Assembly: GCA_003507115.1 (NCBI GenBank)
Contig: DNWN01000147.1
Coordinates: 1-31,886, forward strand
DNA from: Cryomorphaceae bacterium
GTDB lineage: Bacteria > Bacteroidota > Bacteroidia > Flavobacteriales > Schleiferiaceae
Direction: 5' to 3'
Length of the DNA: 31,886 bases
A model generated the notes under the pieces. It did not search any database. It saw nothing but the letters and a program-made list of their open reading frames with translations, and was not told where the DNA came from. The position numbers and the translations under genes are program-made. Numbering within the stretch: the stretch's first letter is position 1; every line of letters starts with the position of its first letter. This document shows, in pieces, positions 6,881 through 14,813 of the stretch.

Positions 6881-8785
6881 CTAGCGGACGATGGTCACAG
6901 GACCTCCGTAGCGGAGCTCCTTGCCGCAGTGCAGCAAGATGTAGTAGGTGCCCGGGGGTAAGGAATTTCCGTTGGCATTGGTGCCGCCCCAGGTGTCATC
7001 ATAGCCTTCCTGATAGTACACTTGGCCACCCCAACGGTTCAGCACTCGCAAGGTGCATGTTTCTCCAAATGTGACTTCCGAGAGATCCAAGACGTCGTTC
7101 ATGCCATCGCCATTGGGCGTCATGGCGTTCTGGACGTTCGAGAGGTCCGGATCGACTTGATCCGGCGAGTAGTACACGAACACTGTATCCATTCCCTGAC
7201 AGCCAACGGAATTGGTCACAATCACATAGAACGTGGTGGAGTCCTTGTAGGTCCAGGCTTGTGGGTCCTGGCGGCGGTAGTTGTTGAAGTAGACTGGTTT
7301 ATCCGCGAACCAACGGTAGGCAGAACCCGCGCTAACATTTAAGTAGGCCGTATCCCCTCGAGCAATCACCGTGTCGTTCCCCGCAAAGACAGGCAAGGAC
7401 CACTGGACCACATCGATGGTGTCATACGTGGTATCAGGGCAGGTCTTGGAGGATACGATCAATCGCACAGGAAATTTGCCGGGCTGCGACCAGCTGACAT
7501 GCTGGACCGTGTCCCCCGTCGCTCCGAAGGTGTTGGACAAATTGCCAAAATCCCATGAGAAGGTAGCGTCATTGGGAGTGCTACCACTCGCATAGAACAT
7601 AAGATCTTGTGCTTCAAAGCAGCTTTGCCCATCGTAGGCGATTACATAGTCCGGTGCATCGTAAATGTGAAAACTCTCGTAAACGGTATCCGTGCAAACT
7701 AAACCCGGATTGATGACCAACATCACGGTGTATTCACCGGTATCCGGATAGGTCCAAGAGGGAGAGGGCGATGAGCTCGTGTCTTGGGCCGTGGTGGTAT
7801 CCCCAAAATCCCAGAAGTAGGAAATGGCTCCGGAGGTCTGCGCCTGGAAAGGCATGGTTCGTCCCCCACAGAGCAAGCTGGGTTTCTCCATTTGGGTCAA
7901 CATGTCCGCCACCACATTGCTCACACAATTGGTGATGTTGAACTGGTAGTCGCGACGCACGGTGGATTGCAGGGTTCCGTTGCGGTATTCGCTCACACAT
8001 ATGCCCACGACAAACTGCCCGGTGGTATTTGCAGAACCCGTAATATATCCCGTGTTCGGATTGATCGTCAATGCCGGATTTCCGGGAATCGGACTGCTGC
8101 TCGTTTGTGGTGCAATGAATGAAATGGATGCGTAGGGTGGGGCCGCGGCCGGATTCGGGGAAGCATTTCCGCTCGATCCTCCATTGAGGATGTCGCAGAA
8201 TTCATAGTACAAGGAATCGCCATCCGCATCGGTGGCCGAGGCATTGATGTTTTGCTGGTCGTTCAAGCAAAGCACAATCGGGGGAACCGTCGTGAATTGA
8301 GGTGAATTATTGCAGTTGTCCATCGAGGGAATCTGCACCGTGTAGGTGTTTCCCTTGCCACTGGCCGAAATATTTGAAATGGTCGCATTCCGACAGCAGC
8401 GTTGGTAGGAGATGGTATACCCACCTACCCGCGCGGGCAGGGTCATCGTGTGAACATAATCCGCATACTCCGTGCAAATATTCGGAGGCGTGAGTAGGCA
8501 GGGATTGCCCGTTCCCGCGGGAACATTAATCGTTGGTCCCTTGTTCACCGTAGGATTAAACAGCTGAGCTCCGGTATTGTCGAAAATGGTGAAGGTTACC
8601 GTATTGTCAAACTGGGCGCCTCCGCTGTTGCAGTCACGGTAAATGCGAAGCTTGATGGTGTAGTTGTTCCCTCCGTTGCAGGTGTACGTGATTTCACCGC
8701 CCACCAAATGTGCTGCTTGTGCACTGTGGGAGAAGAATCCGAATCCCAGAACGAACCCAACAAGCGAAAGAATCTTACGCATCAT
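6881..8785 (-). CDS. Secreted PKD-repeat protein with T9SS type B sorting domain
   Basis: This 634-residue surface protein is predicted to be exported by Sec and then by the type IX secretion system. It has a signal peptide (1-25, ending SAQAA), an N-terminal Cys-rich beta region, a cadherin-like stretch (ATDADGDSL near 184-192), two PKD domains (about 300-375 with YFWDFGD and 380-460 with FSWDFGN), an Ig-like module (463-550), and a gliding-motility-type C-terminal domain (about 552-634, TPNGDGMNDV...LNRWG...LPPGTYY). Such CTDs are the T9SS type B sorting signal and usually need a PorP/SprF partner. The start overlaps the upstream PorP gene by four bases (ATGA). The Ig-CTD module is paralogous to that of the cargo encoded at 10289-12352. 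The ligand or adhesive target is unknown. Confidence 0.92.
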   Translation of the reverse strand: MMRKILSLVGFVLGFGFFSHSAQAAHLVGGEITYTCNGGNNYTIKLRIYRDCNSGGAQFDNTVTFTIFDNTGAQLFNPTVNKGPTINVPAGTGNPCLLTPPNICTEYADYVHTMTLPARVGGYTISYQRCCRNATISNISASGKGNTYTVQIPSMDNCNNSPQFTTVPPIVLCLNDQQNINASATDADGDSLYYEFCDILNGGSSGNASPNPAAAPPYASISFIAPQTSSSPIPGNPALTINPNTGYITGSANTTGQFVVGICVSEYRNGTLQSTVRRDYQFNITNCVSNVVADMLTQMEKPSLLCGGRTMPFQAQTSGAISYFWDFGDTTTAQDTSSSPSPSWTYPDTGEYTVMLVINPGLVCTDTVYESFHIYDAPDYVIAYDGQSCFEAQDLMFYASGSTPNDATFSWDFGNLSNTFGATGDTVQHVSWSQPGKFPVRLIVSSKTCPDTTYDTIDVVQWSLPVFAGNDTVIARGDTAYLNVSAGSAYRWFADKPVYFNNYRRQDPQAWTYKDSTTFYVIVTNSVGCQGMDTVFVYYSPDQVDPDLSNVQNAMTPNGDGMNDVLDLSEVTFGETCTLRVLNRWGGQVYYQEGYDDTWGGTNANGNSLPPGTYYILLHCGKELRYGGPVTIVR

Positions 8786-10275
8786 TCAACCACCTTGATC
8801 CACAGTTTGCCGGAGTACTGACCATTTAGGCCCGTGCTCTTCGCGCGCTCTGCCCCTTCGTAGTTGCGGAACTTCAACAAGTACACATAGAACATATTGT
8901 TGCGGTTGTCGCGGAAGACCTTGGCAGAGATGCCCTTTTTCGCCAAACTATTGGCCATGCGGTCCGCATTGGCTTGCTCGCCGTATACACCCGCTGTCAC
9001 ATAGTAACCCGGAGAACCAGGAGCCACGTTGGAGGCATATTCGTCGTTTCGGTAGCCCTTGATTGTGCCGTCATTGTTGATGGCATCAGACTGGGCACTT
9101 TGGCCCCATGATCCATCCGCAAAGCCTTCATTCGTTCCACCACCCGAAGCCGATGAATTACCACCGCCTCCACGCAATCCTCCGTTTTGAGCACCCGCTT
9201 CTTGCAGTTGCAGGCCTTCAGCCTTGAGGGCTTCTTTCTGCTTCTCGAGTTCAGCCGCTTGCGCTGCACCCATTTCTTCCTTGAACTCCTCAAACCGCTC
9301 GTTGAGCAATTTCTCGGTTTCTTGGCTGGATTGACGCTGCTTGTCCTTCAATCGCTTGAGTTCCGCTTCTAAGCGTTCATTGCGATTGTTATCGCCGAAC
9401 TTGTACGACAGAATAAATTCGTTCGACATTCCCAAATACGATGCGTAGGTGTTCGTGCTAAACTCATGCGCATAGCCCAGGGTAAGGACCGGGGTCAAAT
9501 GCACGCCCGCATTGATAGTCCCGGCATAATTCGAGCGATACATCGCACCGACGTACCCATATTCTTTCATATCGAACAGCAATCCGGCATCCACTTGGGG
9601 CTTTACAAAGGCCGCAGCACGAACCGTCACCATGGGCGACAAGACCATGCGGTCCTTTTGGATTTGGATATCATACTGGGTGCGTGCGACGTAGTGGCGA
9701 ATCAGATGAAAGGCCACGGGACCATCGTAGTTATTACTATAGGTGATGGTGGGATTCAACAATTGGGGCACACTAAGGCCTAGGTTGAAGTCAGACACTC
9801 GCAAGTTGATGCCCAGCGTCATGTCCAGGGTTCCATTTTGGTTTGCCGGGAACAAGAAGGGATCTCCCTCGTTTTTCACCCGCACGGAAGCCATATCAAA
9901 AGCATTGTTTACATAGCCCGCTCCAACGCCAAAGCTCAGGACTGAATTTTCAGAGAGCTGAGCGTGGTAGGCATAATTGCCATAAATACCCGAACGGCTG
10001 ACGATGTCTGTTTTATCCGTAAACGCATAAACAGAATATCCGATTCGCTCCTTGTTCAATGCCCCATTGAACACCAAAGCGGAGGTCTCGGGCGCACCTT
10101 CCATGCCTTGCCATTGTTGACGGTGCATCGTCGTTAATTCACTAAATCCATCCGCCCCCGAATTCGCAGGATTGGTCATCTGAGGTGCAAAGAAATAATT
10201 CGCATACAAAGGGAGTTGTTGGCCTTGAGCCATCCAGCTGCCTAGAGCAAATACAAATAGAAGAGTCTTTTTCAT
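8782..10275 (-). CDS. PorP/SprF-family outer-membrane protein with coiled coil and SPOR domain
   Basis: PorP/SprF proteins are outer-membrane barrels linked to T9SS cargo export and anchoring; SprF is needed for SprB display in Flavobacterium johnsoniae. This 497-residue protein has a signal peptide (about 1-18), the family opening PLYANYFFAPQMTNPANSG, and a barrel to about residue 295. A charged coiled coil (about 298-365, Glu/Lys/Gln-rich), a Gly/Ser/Asn linker (about 366-415) and a SPOR-like domain (418-497, YYVTAGVYGEQANADRMA to KLWIKVVE) follow. SPOR domains bind glycan strands lacking stem peptides, so the tail could tether the barrel to peptidoglycan (inference). A typical PorP/SprF is about 300 residues, so the C-terminal 200 are an addition. 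It lies 13 bases after the upstream cargo gene and overlaps the next one by ATGA. Confidence 0.9.
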   Translation of the reverse strand: MKKTLLFVFALGSWMAQGQQLPLYANYFFAPQMTNPANSGADGFSELTTMHRQQWQGMEGAPETSALVFNGALNKERIGYSVYAFTDKTDIVSRSGIYGNYAYHAQLSENSVLSFGVGAGYVNNAFDMASVRVKNEGDPFLFPANQNGTLDMTLGINLRVSDFNLGLSVPQLLNPTITYSNNYDGPVAFHLIRHYVARTQYDIQIQKDRMVLSPMVTVRAAAFVKPQVDAGLLFDMKEYGYVGAMYRSNYAGTINAGVHLTPVLTLGYAHEFSTNTYASYLGMSNEFILSYKFGDNNRNERLEAELKRLKDKQRQSSQETEKLLNERFEEFKEEMGAAQAAELEKQKEALKAEGLQLQEAGAQNGGLRGGGGNSSASGGGTNEGFADGSWGQSAQSDAINNDGTIKGYRNDEYASNVAPGSPGYYVTAGVYGEQANADRMANSLAKKGISAKVFRDNRNNMFYVYLLKFRNYEGAERAKSTGLNGQYSGKLWIKVVE

Positions 10276-10288
10276 GGAATCAGGGCAA

Positions 10289-12352
10289 TTAATTGCGAAT
10301 TACAGTGATGGCGCCGCGGTAACGGGGTTCTCCGTTGCAGAGCAGCAAATAGTAGTAGGTTCCGTCAGGCAGGGGATCTCCACCCGCATTACGGCCGTCC
10401 CAGCCGCTGATGTAGCGAACCTCTTCGTAGACTTTAGATCCCCAACGATCCAAAATGACGAGGTCACAGGAGTCGGATTGAACCACTTCCGACATGTCGA
10501 AGACATCATTGAAGCCATCTCCATTCGGCGTAATAACATTCATCACGTTCGTCAAGTTGGGCAGCAAGGTGGAGGGATCAAATTGAACCACCATCATGGA
10601 GTCAATGCCCCAACAACCTAGAGCACTGCGCACCTCTACAAAGTACCACGTGGTGTCGCTCGTGGGGCGCGTTTGCGCATTGGGGTTGTAGGGGTCACTG
10701 AAGTAAGCCGGCTTGTCCGCATACCAGTAGTACTGTAAACCCCCGGTCGCATTGAGCTGAACGACGTCGCCGGGCATGACCACTTGGTCGGGACCTGCAT
10801 TCGGAGTCACCACGATTTGGGTGATTTTTAAGGTGTCATAGCTGGTGCAATTATTCGGACCCGTCGCTTCCACCACATAAGTGCCAGGATCCTTGGCATA
10901 GAATGAAACGCCTGAGTAGCTTCCCGTCGCCCACGTCCATTGGTATGCCAGTCCGTTGCCTGTCGCTCCAATCAAAACCGAATCGCCCGCACACAAGGCC
11001 AAGCTATCCTTGGGGGCCACATTGACCGTGGGTAAGGGAATCAGGTTGACCTGCAAAGGGGCCGTGGTGAAGTCACAGTTTTCGCTATTGATAACCAATC
11101 GATATTGCGCTGAACCGGGCATCAAAGCGGTATCCACCACGATCTCTTCCTGGTCTCCACCAGGAATAGCCTGCCATGTGCCTGTACTAATAGGGTACAT
11201 CACCTCCCACTGATAGGTCCAGTCGTTGGTGAAACTGGTCGCGTTCGAGCGCAGCAACGTGGAATCACCTGGGCAAATGTCCAAGGAGGCCGCACTCTGC
11301 CATGTCCACATGATGTTCTCAATGAAGGTGTCGGGCACCGTATCGACAAAGAGCTCCACGGCATAACTGGTATCGGGGCATCCACCGGGGAACCACGCCG
11401 TGACTAAGGAGTACAATCCCGACTGGTTGGTGGTATAGTCTCGGTTCGTCGCGCCGCTGATGGCCACCTTCAATTTTTGACCGAACTGGTCAATCGAGTC
11501 TTTGACCCATTGATACGTGACGCTCGTACCTGAAGCAAAGGAAACAGGGCCGCGCAACACGATAGATTCCGTTTCACAGAAGGCCAAAGAATCTATCTGG
11601 CTATCCTTGTCTAAAACATTTAGGGTGAACATCCCCGTTGGAATGTGGGTAATCACGGTTTGTGGAGCAAAGACGTTGATCGTCGTGTCTGCGCTCATCA
11701 CGTCGCAGTTGCCGGAACTACCAATCACGGCATAGTCACCACTTGCGTAGACTAACAAGGAATCGGCTGTCGCACCGGAAATCGCACTTCCACCATTGGT
11801 CCATTGGTATCCATCTAACCCCTTGGAAGCATATAGAATCACCGTATCGCCCTCACACATTCCCCAATCTGGTGCTCCACTGTAGAGGTTTTCAAAGCCT
11901 CCAATGATAGAGTCGATGCTCACCTCGGGGGCGACGTTCACGGTCATTTGGATGGTATCGGACCACAAGCTCGGAGAGGTGGATTTCATGGAAAGTCCAT
12001 AAAAATTGTTCGCTGTAATCGTCGTTGGGATTAAAACCCACGCATACTTCACCCCGGCAGAAATGGTATCCGCAATGGTACCCGTCGGCGCGGGCGTAAT
12101 GGATTGCCATTTGACAATGTCCAAGGTGTCACTCGCGGCTTGGGTGAAGGCCGCCTTCATTCCTGGAGCGAGAAGTACAAAGAAATCGTTGGCAGCGCTC
12201 ATGCCTGGGGCGCCAATAGTCAACGTCAAACGCAAAGAATCTCCTGTGCATTTTGATAGGTTGGGCGCTTGAACCAGATCGAGCGTTTGAGCTCCCAAGG
12301 AAGCGGAAAGCAAAAGCAGAGTGGCCAGCGTTAATCGGCGAATCCAAGCCAT
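10289..12352 (-). CDS. Large secreted protein with Ig-like repeats and T9SS type B sorting domain
   Basis: This is a predicted T9SS surface protein of 687 residues from the chosen ATG. The start at 12352 (MAWIRRLTLATLLLLSASLGAQ) gives a clean signal peptide. An in-frame ATG ten codons upstream overlaps the -7 promoter element and so cannot lie on that transcript. The body has several Ig/PKD-like beta modules marked by repeated C-x-GDS-like blocks (CEGDTVIL, CPGDSTLL, CAGDSVLI). The C-terminus has an Ig module with YYWYADKPAYF and the type B CTD with TPNGDGFNDV, DRWGSKVY and LPDGTYY. It is the first gene of the cargo / PorP-SPOR / cargo operon. Function is not recognisable beyond surface exposure, with adhesion likely. 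Confidence 0.9.
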   Translation of the reverse strand: MAWIRRLTLATLLLLSASLGAQTLDLVQAPNLSKCTGDSLRLTLTIGAPGMSAANDFFVLLAPGMKAAFTQAASDTLDIVKWQSITPAPTGTIADTISAGVKYAWVLIPTTITANNFYGLSMKSTSPSLWSDTIQMTVNVAPEVSIDSIIGGFENLYSGAPDWGMCEGDTVILYASKGLDGYQWTNGGSAISGATADSLLVYASGDYAVIGSSGNCDVMSADTTINVFAPQTVITHIPTGMFTLNVLDKDSQIDSLAFCETESIVLRGPVSFASGTSVTYQWVKDSIDQFGQKLKVAISGATNRDYTTNQSGLYSLVTAWFPGGCPDTSYAVELFVDTVPDTFIENIMWTWQSAASLDICPGDSTLLRSNATSFTNDWTYQWEVMYPISTGTWQAIPGGDQEEIVVDTALMPGSAQYRLVINSENCDFTTAPLQVNLIPLPTVNVAPKDSLALCAGDSVLIGATGNGLAYQWTWATGSYSGVSFYAKDPGTYVVEATGPNNCTSYDTLKITQIVVTPNAGPDQVVMPGDVVQLNATGGLQYYWYADKPAYFSDPYNPNAQTRPTSDTTWYFVEVRSALGCWGIDSMMVVQFDPSTLLPNLTNVMNVITPNGDGFNDVFDMSEVVQSDSCDLVILDRWGSKVYEEVRYISGWDGRNAGGDPLPDGTYYYLLLCNGEPRYRGAITVIRN

Positions 12353-12379
12353 GAGGAGGTTTCTTTTAGGATAATTAAA

Positions 12380-12387
12380 CAAAGGTA
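12380..12387 (-). promoter_or_regulatory. -7 element for the T9SS cargo-PorP operon
   Basis: On the minus strand this reads TACCTTTG, an exact TAnnTTTG match ending 27 bases before the ATG at 12352. It implies a leader of roughly 20 bases and rules out the longer in-frame start at 12382. No strong -33 TTG is visible. Confidence 0.55.
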
Positions 12388-12643
12388 ATGCGTTTGGCTT
12401 TGACGATTTGGGATTTCTTCCCGAGCGACTCGCATCAACGCCTCTGCGTTCAACCCCATTGAGATTGCGAAATGATCAGAAGGTTGAACGTATTCTCCGA
12501 GGTCCATCTTCACGGGTCCAAACTTTGCATGATAGCTCATGTTTTTTCCAAAAAATATCTGTGCGGAAGAACGTCCTGATGCCATACAAAAAGACTACTC
12601 CTCCAAGCGAATAGAGCGTTTTAAGAATCAAACCGGGCGGTCC

Positions 12644-12651
12644 TACCTTTG
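12644..12651 (+). promoter_or_regulatory. -7 element for dgkA, implying a leaderless mRNA
   Basis: TACCTTTG ends only four bases before the ATG at 12656. With initiation 5-7 bases downstream of the element, the transcript would begin at or next to the start codon. Confidence 0.6.
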
Positions 12652-12655
12652 AAGC

Positions 12656-13045
12656 ATGAAATTGAATCGTCCGCTCCGCTTCGTCCTTCATAGTTTGAAA
12701 CGTATGCGTCAAGCCTTGAATGGGATTACGCTCAGCTGGGAGAGTGAATTAACGATGCGCGTGCACATTGTGGCGGTCGTTTTGGTGAGTTTGACTGGAG
12801 TGTGGGTCGGTCTTTCGGCCACGGAATGGGCCATTGTCTTCTCTCTGTATGGATTGATTATGGGACTAGAATTGGTCAACTCATCCATTGAGGCCCTCTG
12901 CGATTTTGTGCAACCCCATGATCATCCTGCCATGAAGCGCACAAAAGATCTAGCGGCAGGGGCCGTGCTGATGGCCTCTGTTTTCGCCGTGGCGGCCGCG
13001 ATCGTTTTGTTTTACCCAAAAATTTCAGCGCTTCTTGCCCCCTAA
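12656..13045 (+). CDS. dgkA: DgkA-family diacylglycerol/undecaprenol kinase
   Basis: This small integral membrane lipid kinase phosphorylates diacylglycerol or undecaprenol at the inner membrane. The 129 residues have an N-terminal amphipathic segment, then three membrane helices (about 35-55, 58-80 and 97-120). The family signature is present as MGLELVNSSIEALCDF followed by HPAMKRTKDLAAGAVL; the usual NTAIE core reads NSSIE here. Gram-positive-type members are undecaprenol kinases, whereas proteobacterial DgkA recycles DAG, and the sequence does not decide between them. The start is fixed by the promoter four bases upstream. It is followed 20 bases later by the GAF protein gene, probably on one transcript. 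Confidence 0.9.
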   Translation: MKLNRPLRFVLHSLKRMRQALNGITLSWESELTMRVHIVAVVLVSLTGVWVGLSATEWAIVFSLYGLIMGLELVNSSIEALCDFVQPHDHPAMKRTKDLAAGAVLMASVFAVAAAIVLFYPKISALLAP

Positions 13046-13065
13046 ACCTATTCTTCCCCATTCGT

Positions 13066-13488
13066 ATGAACTGGAAATCTCAAATTGAGACCGCATTTGA
13101 TGCGCATCTAGCGCTCTGCAAAAATCTGCAAGCTGAGCATCCTCACTACAATTGGGTCGGGTTTTATTGGATGGATTCGGAGGCCCGTATGCTGGAATTG
13201 GGTGCATATGTCGGCGCGAGCACTGACCATACCCGCATTCCTTTTGGCAAAGGGATTTGTGGTCAGGTCGCAGAAAGCGGAGAGGTCTTTGTCGTGCCCG
13301 ATGTCTCTGCTCAGGACAACTATCTAGCCTGCTCCATCGAAACGCAGTCCGAAATTGTCGTACCCATCTACAAAGACGGGGAACTCATCGGTCAACTCGA
13401 CATTGACAGCCACACCAAAGATGCTTTTAGCCCGGCGGATCAGGCCAAACTTGAAGCCGTGTGCCGTGCAGTCGCCGACGCCTTGTAG
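13066..13488 (+). CDS. GAF-domain protein related to free methionine-R-sulfoxide reductase
   Basis: This 140-residue cytosolic protein is a single GAF domain. The layout matches the fRMsr family: NWVGFYWMD near 29-37, IPFGKGICGQVA near 58-68, then YLACSIETQSEIVVPI and GQLDIDS. Of the three cysteines used by E. coli fRMsr (84, 94, 118), the equivalents of 94 (Cys65) and 118 (Cys89) are present, but position 84 is His55 in STDHTRIP. It may reduce free Met-R-sulfoxide with a two-Cys cycle, or it may be a non-catalytic GAF relative. It ends only six bases from the convergent permease gene, with no terminator between. Confidence 0.82.
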   Translation: MNWKSQIETAFDAHLALCKNLQAEHPHYNWVGFYWMDSEARMLELGAYVGASTDHTRIPFGKGICGQVAESGEVFVVPDVSAQDNYLACSIETQSEIVVPIYKDGELIGQLDIDSHTKDAFSPADQAKLEAVCRAVADAL

Positions 13489-13494
13489 GGGGAT

Positions 13495-14745
13495 CTATTG
13501 ATTGAATCGGATAGCCTCAACGGGATCGAGGCGCGCAGCCATGGAAGCCGGCGCGAAGCCGGACAGGAGGCCGATGGTCGCCGATAGGAGTACCCCTGTT
13601 GCCACATTATTCAAACTCATAGCCAGCTCAAAACCAGAAATCGCTGTCCCAGCAGCCATCAGACCCGCCACTAAAACGAGCCCAACAACTCCGCCAACCA
13701 CCGAAAGCACCGTAGCCTCGACCAAAAATTGAGTCAGGATAAACGCCCGGGTGGCGCCAAGGGCCTTTTGAATGCCGATCTGTCCGGTCCGTTCACGCAC
13801 GGAGACGAACATGATGTTGGCTATGCCAAACCCCCCGACTAAAATGGAAAAACCACCAATGACGGTTCCTGCCATGCCGATGGCGCTGAACATCGTGTCC
13901 AAACCCTGCGAAAAGACGGAGGTTTCATTGAGGGTGAAATTGTCTTCACTTATCGGCTTCAATCGGCGAATAGCCCGCATGTGCATGCGCAAGTCTTCCT
14001 TTAACTCCAAGGTGGTAAAGCCGGGCTTGACCTTCGCTTGAATGGCTGAGCCACCCATTTCATCGCCTTTCAGCGCTGTGAAGAGAGTGGCTGGAATCAA
14101 CATCTTGGTGTCATGGCTTTGGCCAATCAGATTGGCCCCTTCTTTGGGCAATACCCCAATGATGACAAACGTGCGGCCGTAGCATTGGACACTTTCTCCA
14201 ATGGCCTGGCCATTGGGGAACAATCCCGCGGCAACATCCGCACCGAGTAACGCCACACTCCGTCCAGAATTCATTTCGCTTTCGGAAAAATAACGACCGC
14301 TTTCCACGTTGAGCGCATTTAATGCACCGTAGTGAAAAGTGATGCCGTTTACTTCCACCCTTTCCACACTCGAATTGCCCATTTTCACGGTCTCGTTGCT
14401 CCCGACGATGTAGGTGATAAAATCAGCCGTTCTGGGGTTCCTGGCACTAAGGCGCTTGAAGTCATTCATGCCCACTTCCGGGCGCTGGAAATACTTCCAC
14501 CACGCATATTCCCCGTCGCCTCCTCCCCAGGGCCATTTTTGGACGTATACCACGTCACTTCCTAGGCTATCGACCGATTGGCGAATATTCCGCTCAAGGC
14601 TATCCACAATGGCATACACCGCGATGATGGCAAAAATGCCAATCGTAATACCTAGAAGACTTAAAAAGGTGCGCAATCGATTGGAAATCAGTGCCATCCA
14701 GGCAAAGCGGAAGGATTCAGAAAGGAGGGCGGATATTTTGCGCAT
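13495..14745 (-). CDS. MacB/FtsX-type ABC transporter permease
   Basis: This 416-residue inner-membrane permease of the MacB type typically exports peptides or lipoprotein-like substrates or acts as a mechanotransmitter. One membrane helix near residues 20-45 (FLSLLGITIGIFAIIAVYAI) is followed by a large periplasmic domain (about 50-275), then three helices in the C-terminal FtsX-like region (about 290-400). That region contains the family motif SVRERTGQIGIQKALGATRAFILTQF, and the protein ends in the usual DPVEAIRFN. The ATPase partner is not encoded nearby. It is divergent from purH. The region upstream has TTTG at 14764-14761 (minus), but the full -7 consensus is not met. Confidence 0.92.
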   Translation of the reverse strand: MRKISALLSESFRFAWMALISNRLRTFLSLLGITIGIFAIIAVYAIVDSLERNIRQSVDSLGSDVVYVQKWPWGGGDGEYAWWKYFQRPEVGMNDFKRLSARNPRTADFITYIVGSNETVKMGNSSVERVEVNGITFHYGALNALNVESGRYFSESEMNSGRSVALLGADVAAGLFPNGQAIGESVQCYGRTFVIIGVLPKEGANLIGQSHDTKMLIPATLFTALKGDEMGGSAIQAKVKPGFTTLELKEDLRMHMRAIRRLKPISEDNFTLNETSVFSQGLDTMFSAIGMAGTVIGGFSILVGGFGIANIMFVSVRERTGQIGIQKALGATRAFILTQFLVEATVLSVVGGVVGLVLVAGLMAAGTAISGFELAMSLNNVATGVLLSATIGLLSGFAPASMAARLDPVEAIRFNQ

Positions 14746-14783
14746 AGGTGGTGAAATTTACAAAGTCCATGCCACGGAATCCC

Positions 14784-14791
14784 TACCTTTG
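14784..14791 (+). promoter_or_regulatory. -7 element for the purH-mre-mrdA-rodA operon
   Basis: TACCTTTG is an exact TAnnTTTG match 22 bases before the purH ATG at 14814. It implies initiation near 14797 and a leader of about 15 bases, which argues against the in-frame TTG at 14796 as the start codon. Confidence 0.55.
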
Positions 14792-14813
14792 ATTCTTGAT
14801 TTTCTCCACATCC

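Larger units (their letters stand above)
12353..12655. other. Divergent intergenic region (303 bases)
   Basis: This is the only gene-free stretch of about 300 bases. It holds two divergent TACCTTTG elements (minus 12387-12380 and plus 12644-12651) and a perfect 9-bp inverted repeat, CGTTCAACC at 12447-12455 and GGTTGAACG at 12482-12490. Minus-strand open frames of 78-84 codons cross it, but they match no family I know and overlap the promoters, so I do not call a gene. Confidence 0.6.

Noticed and set aside
12331-12585. 84-codon minus-strand frame upstream of the T9SS operon
   Set aside because: It contains the operon's promoter element, runs into the start of the cargo gene out of frame, and resembles no known protein.
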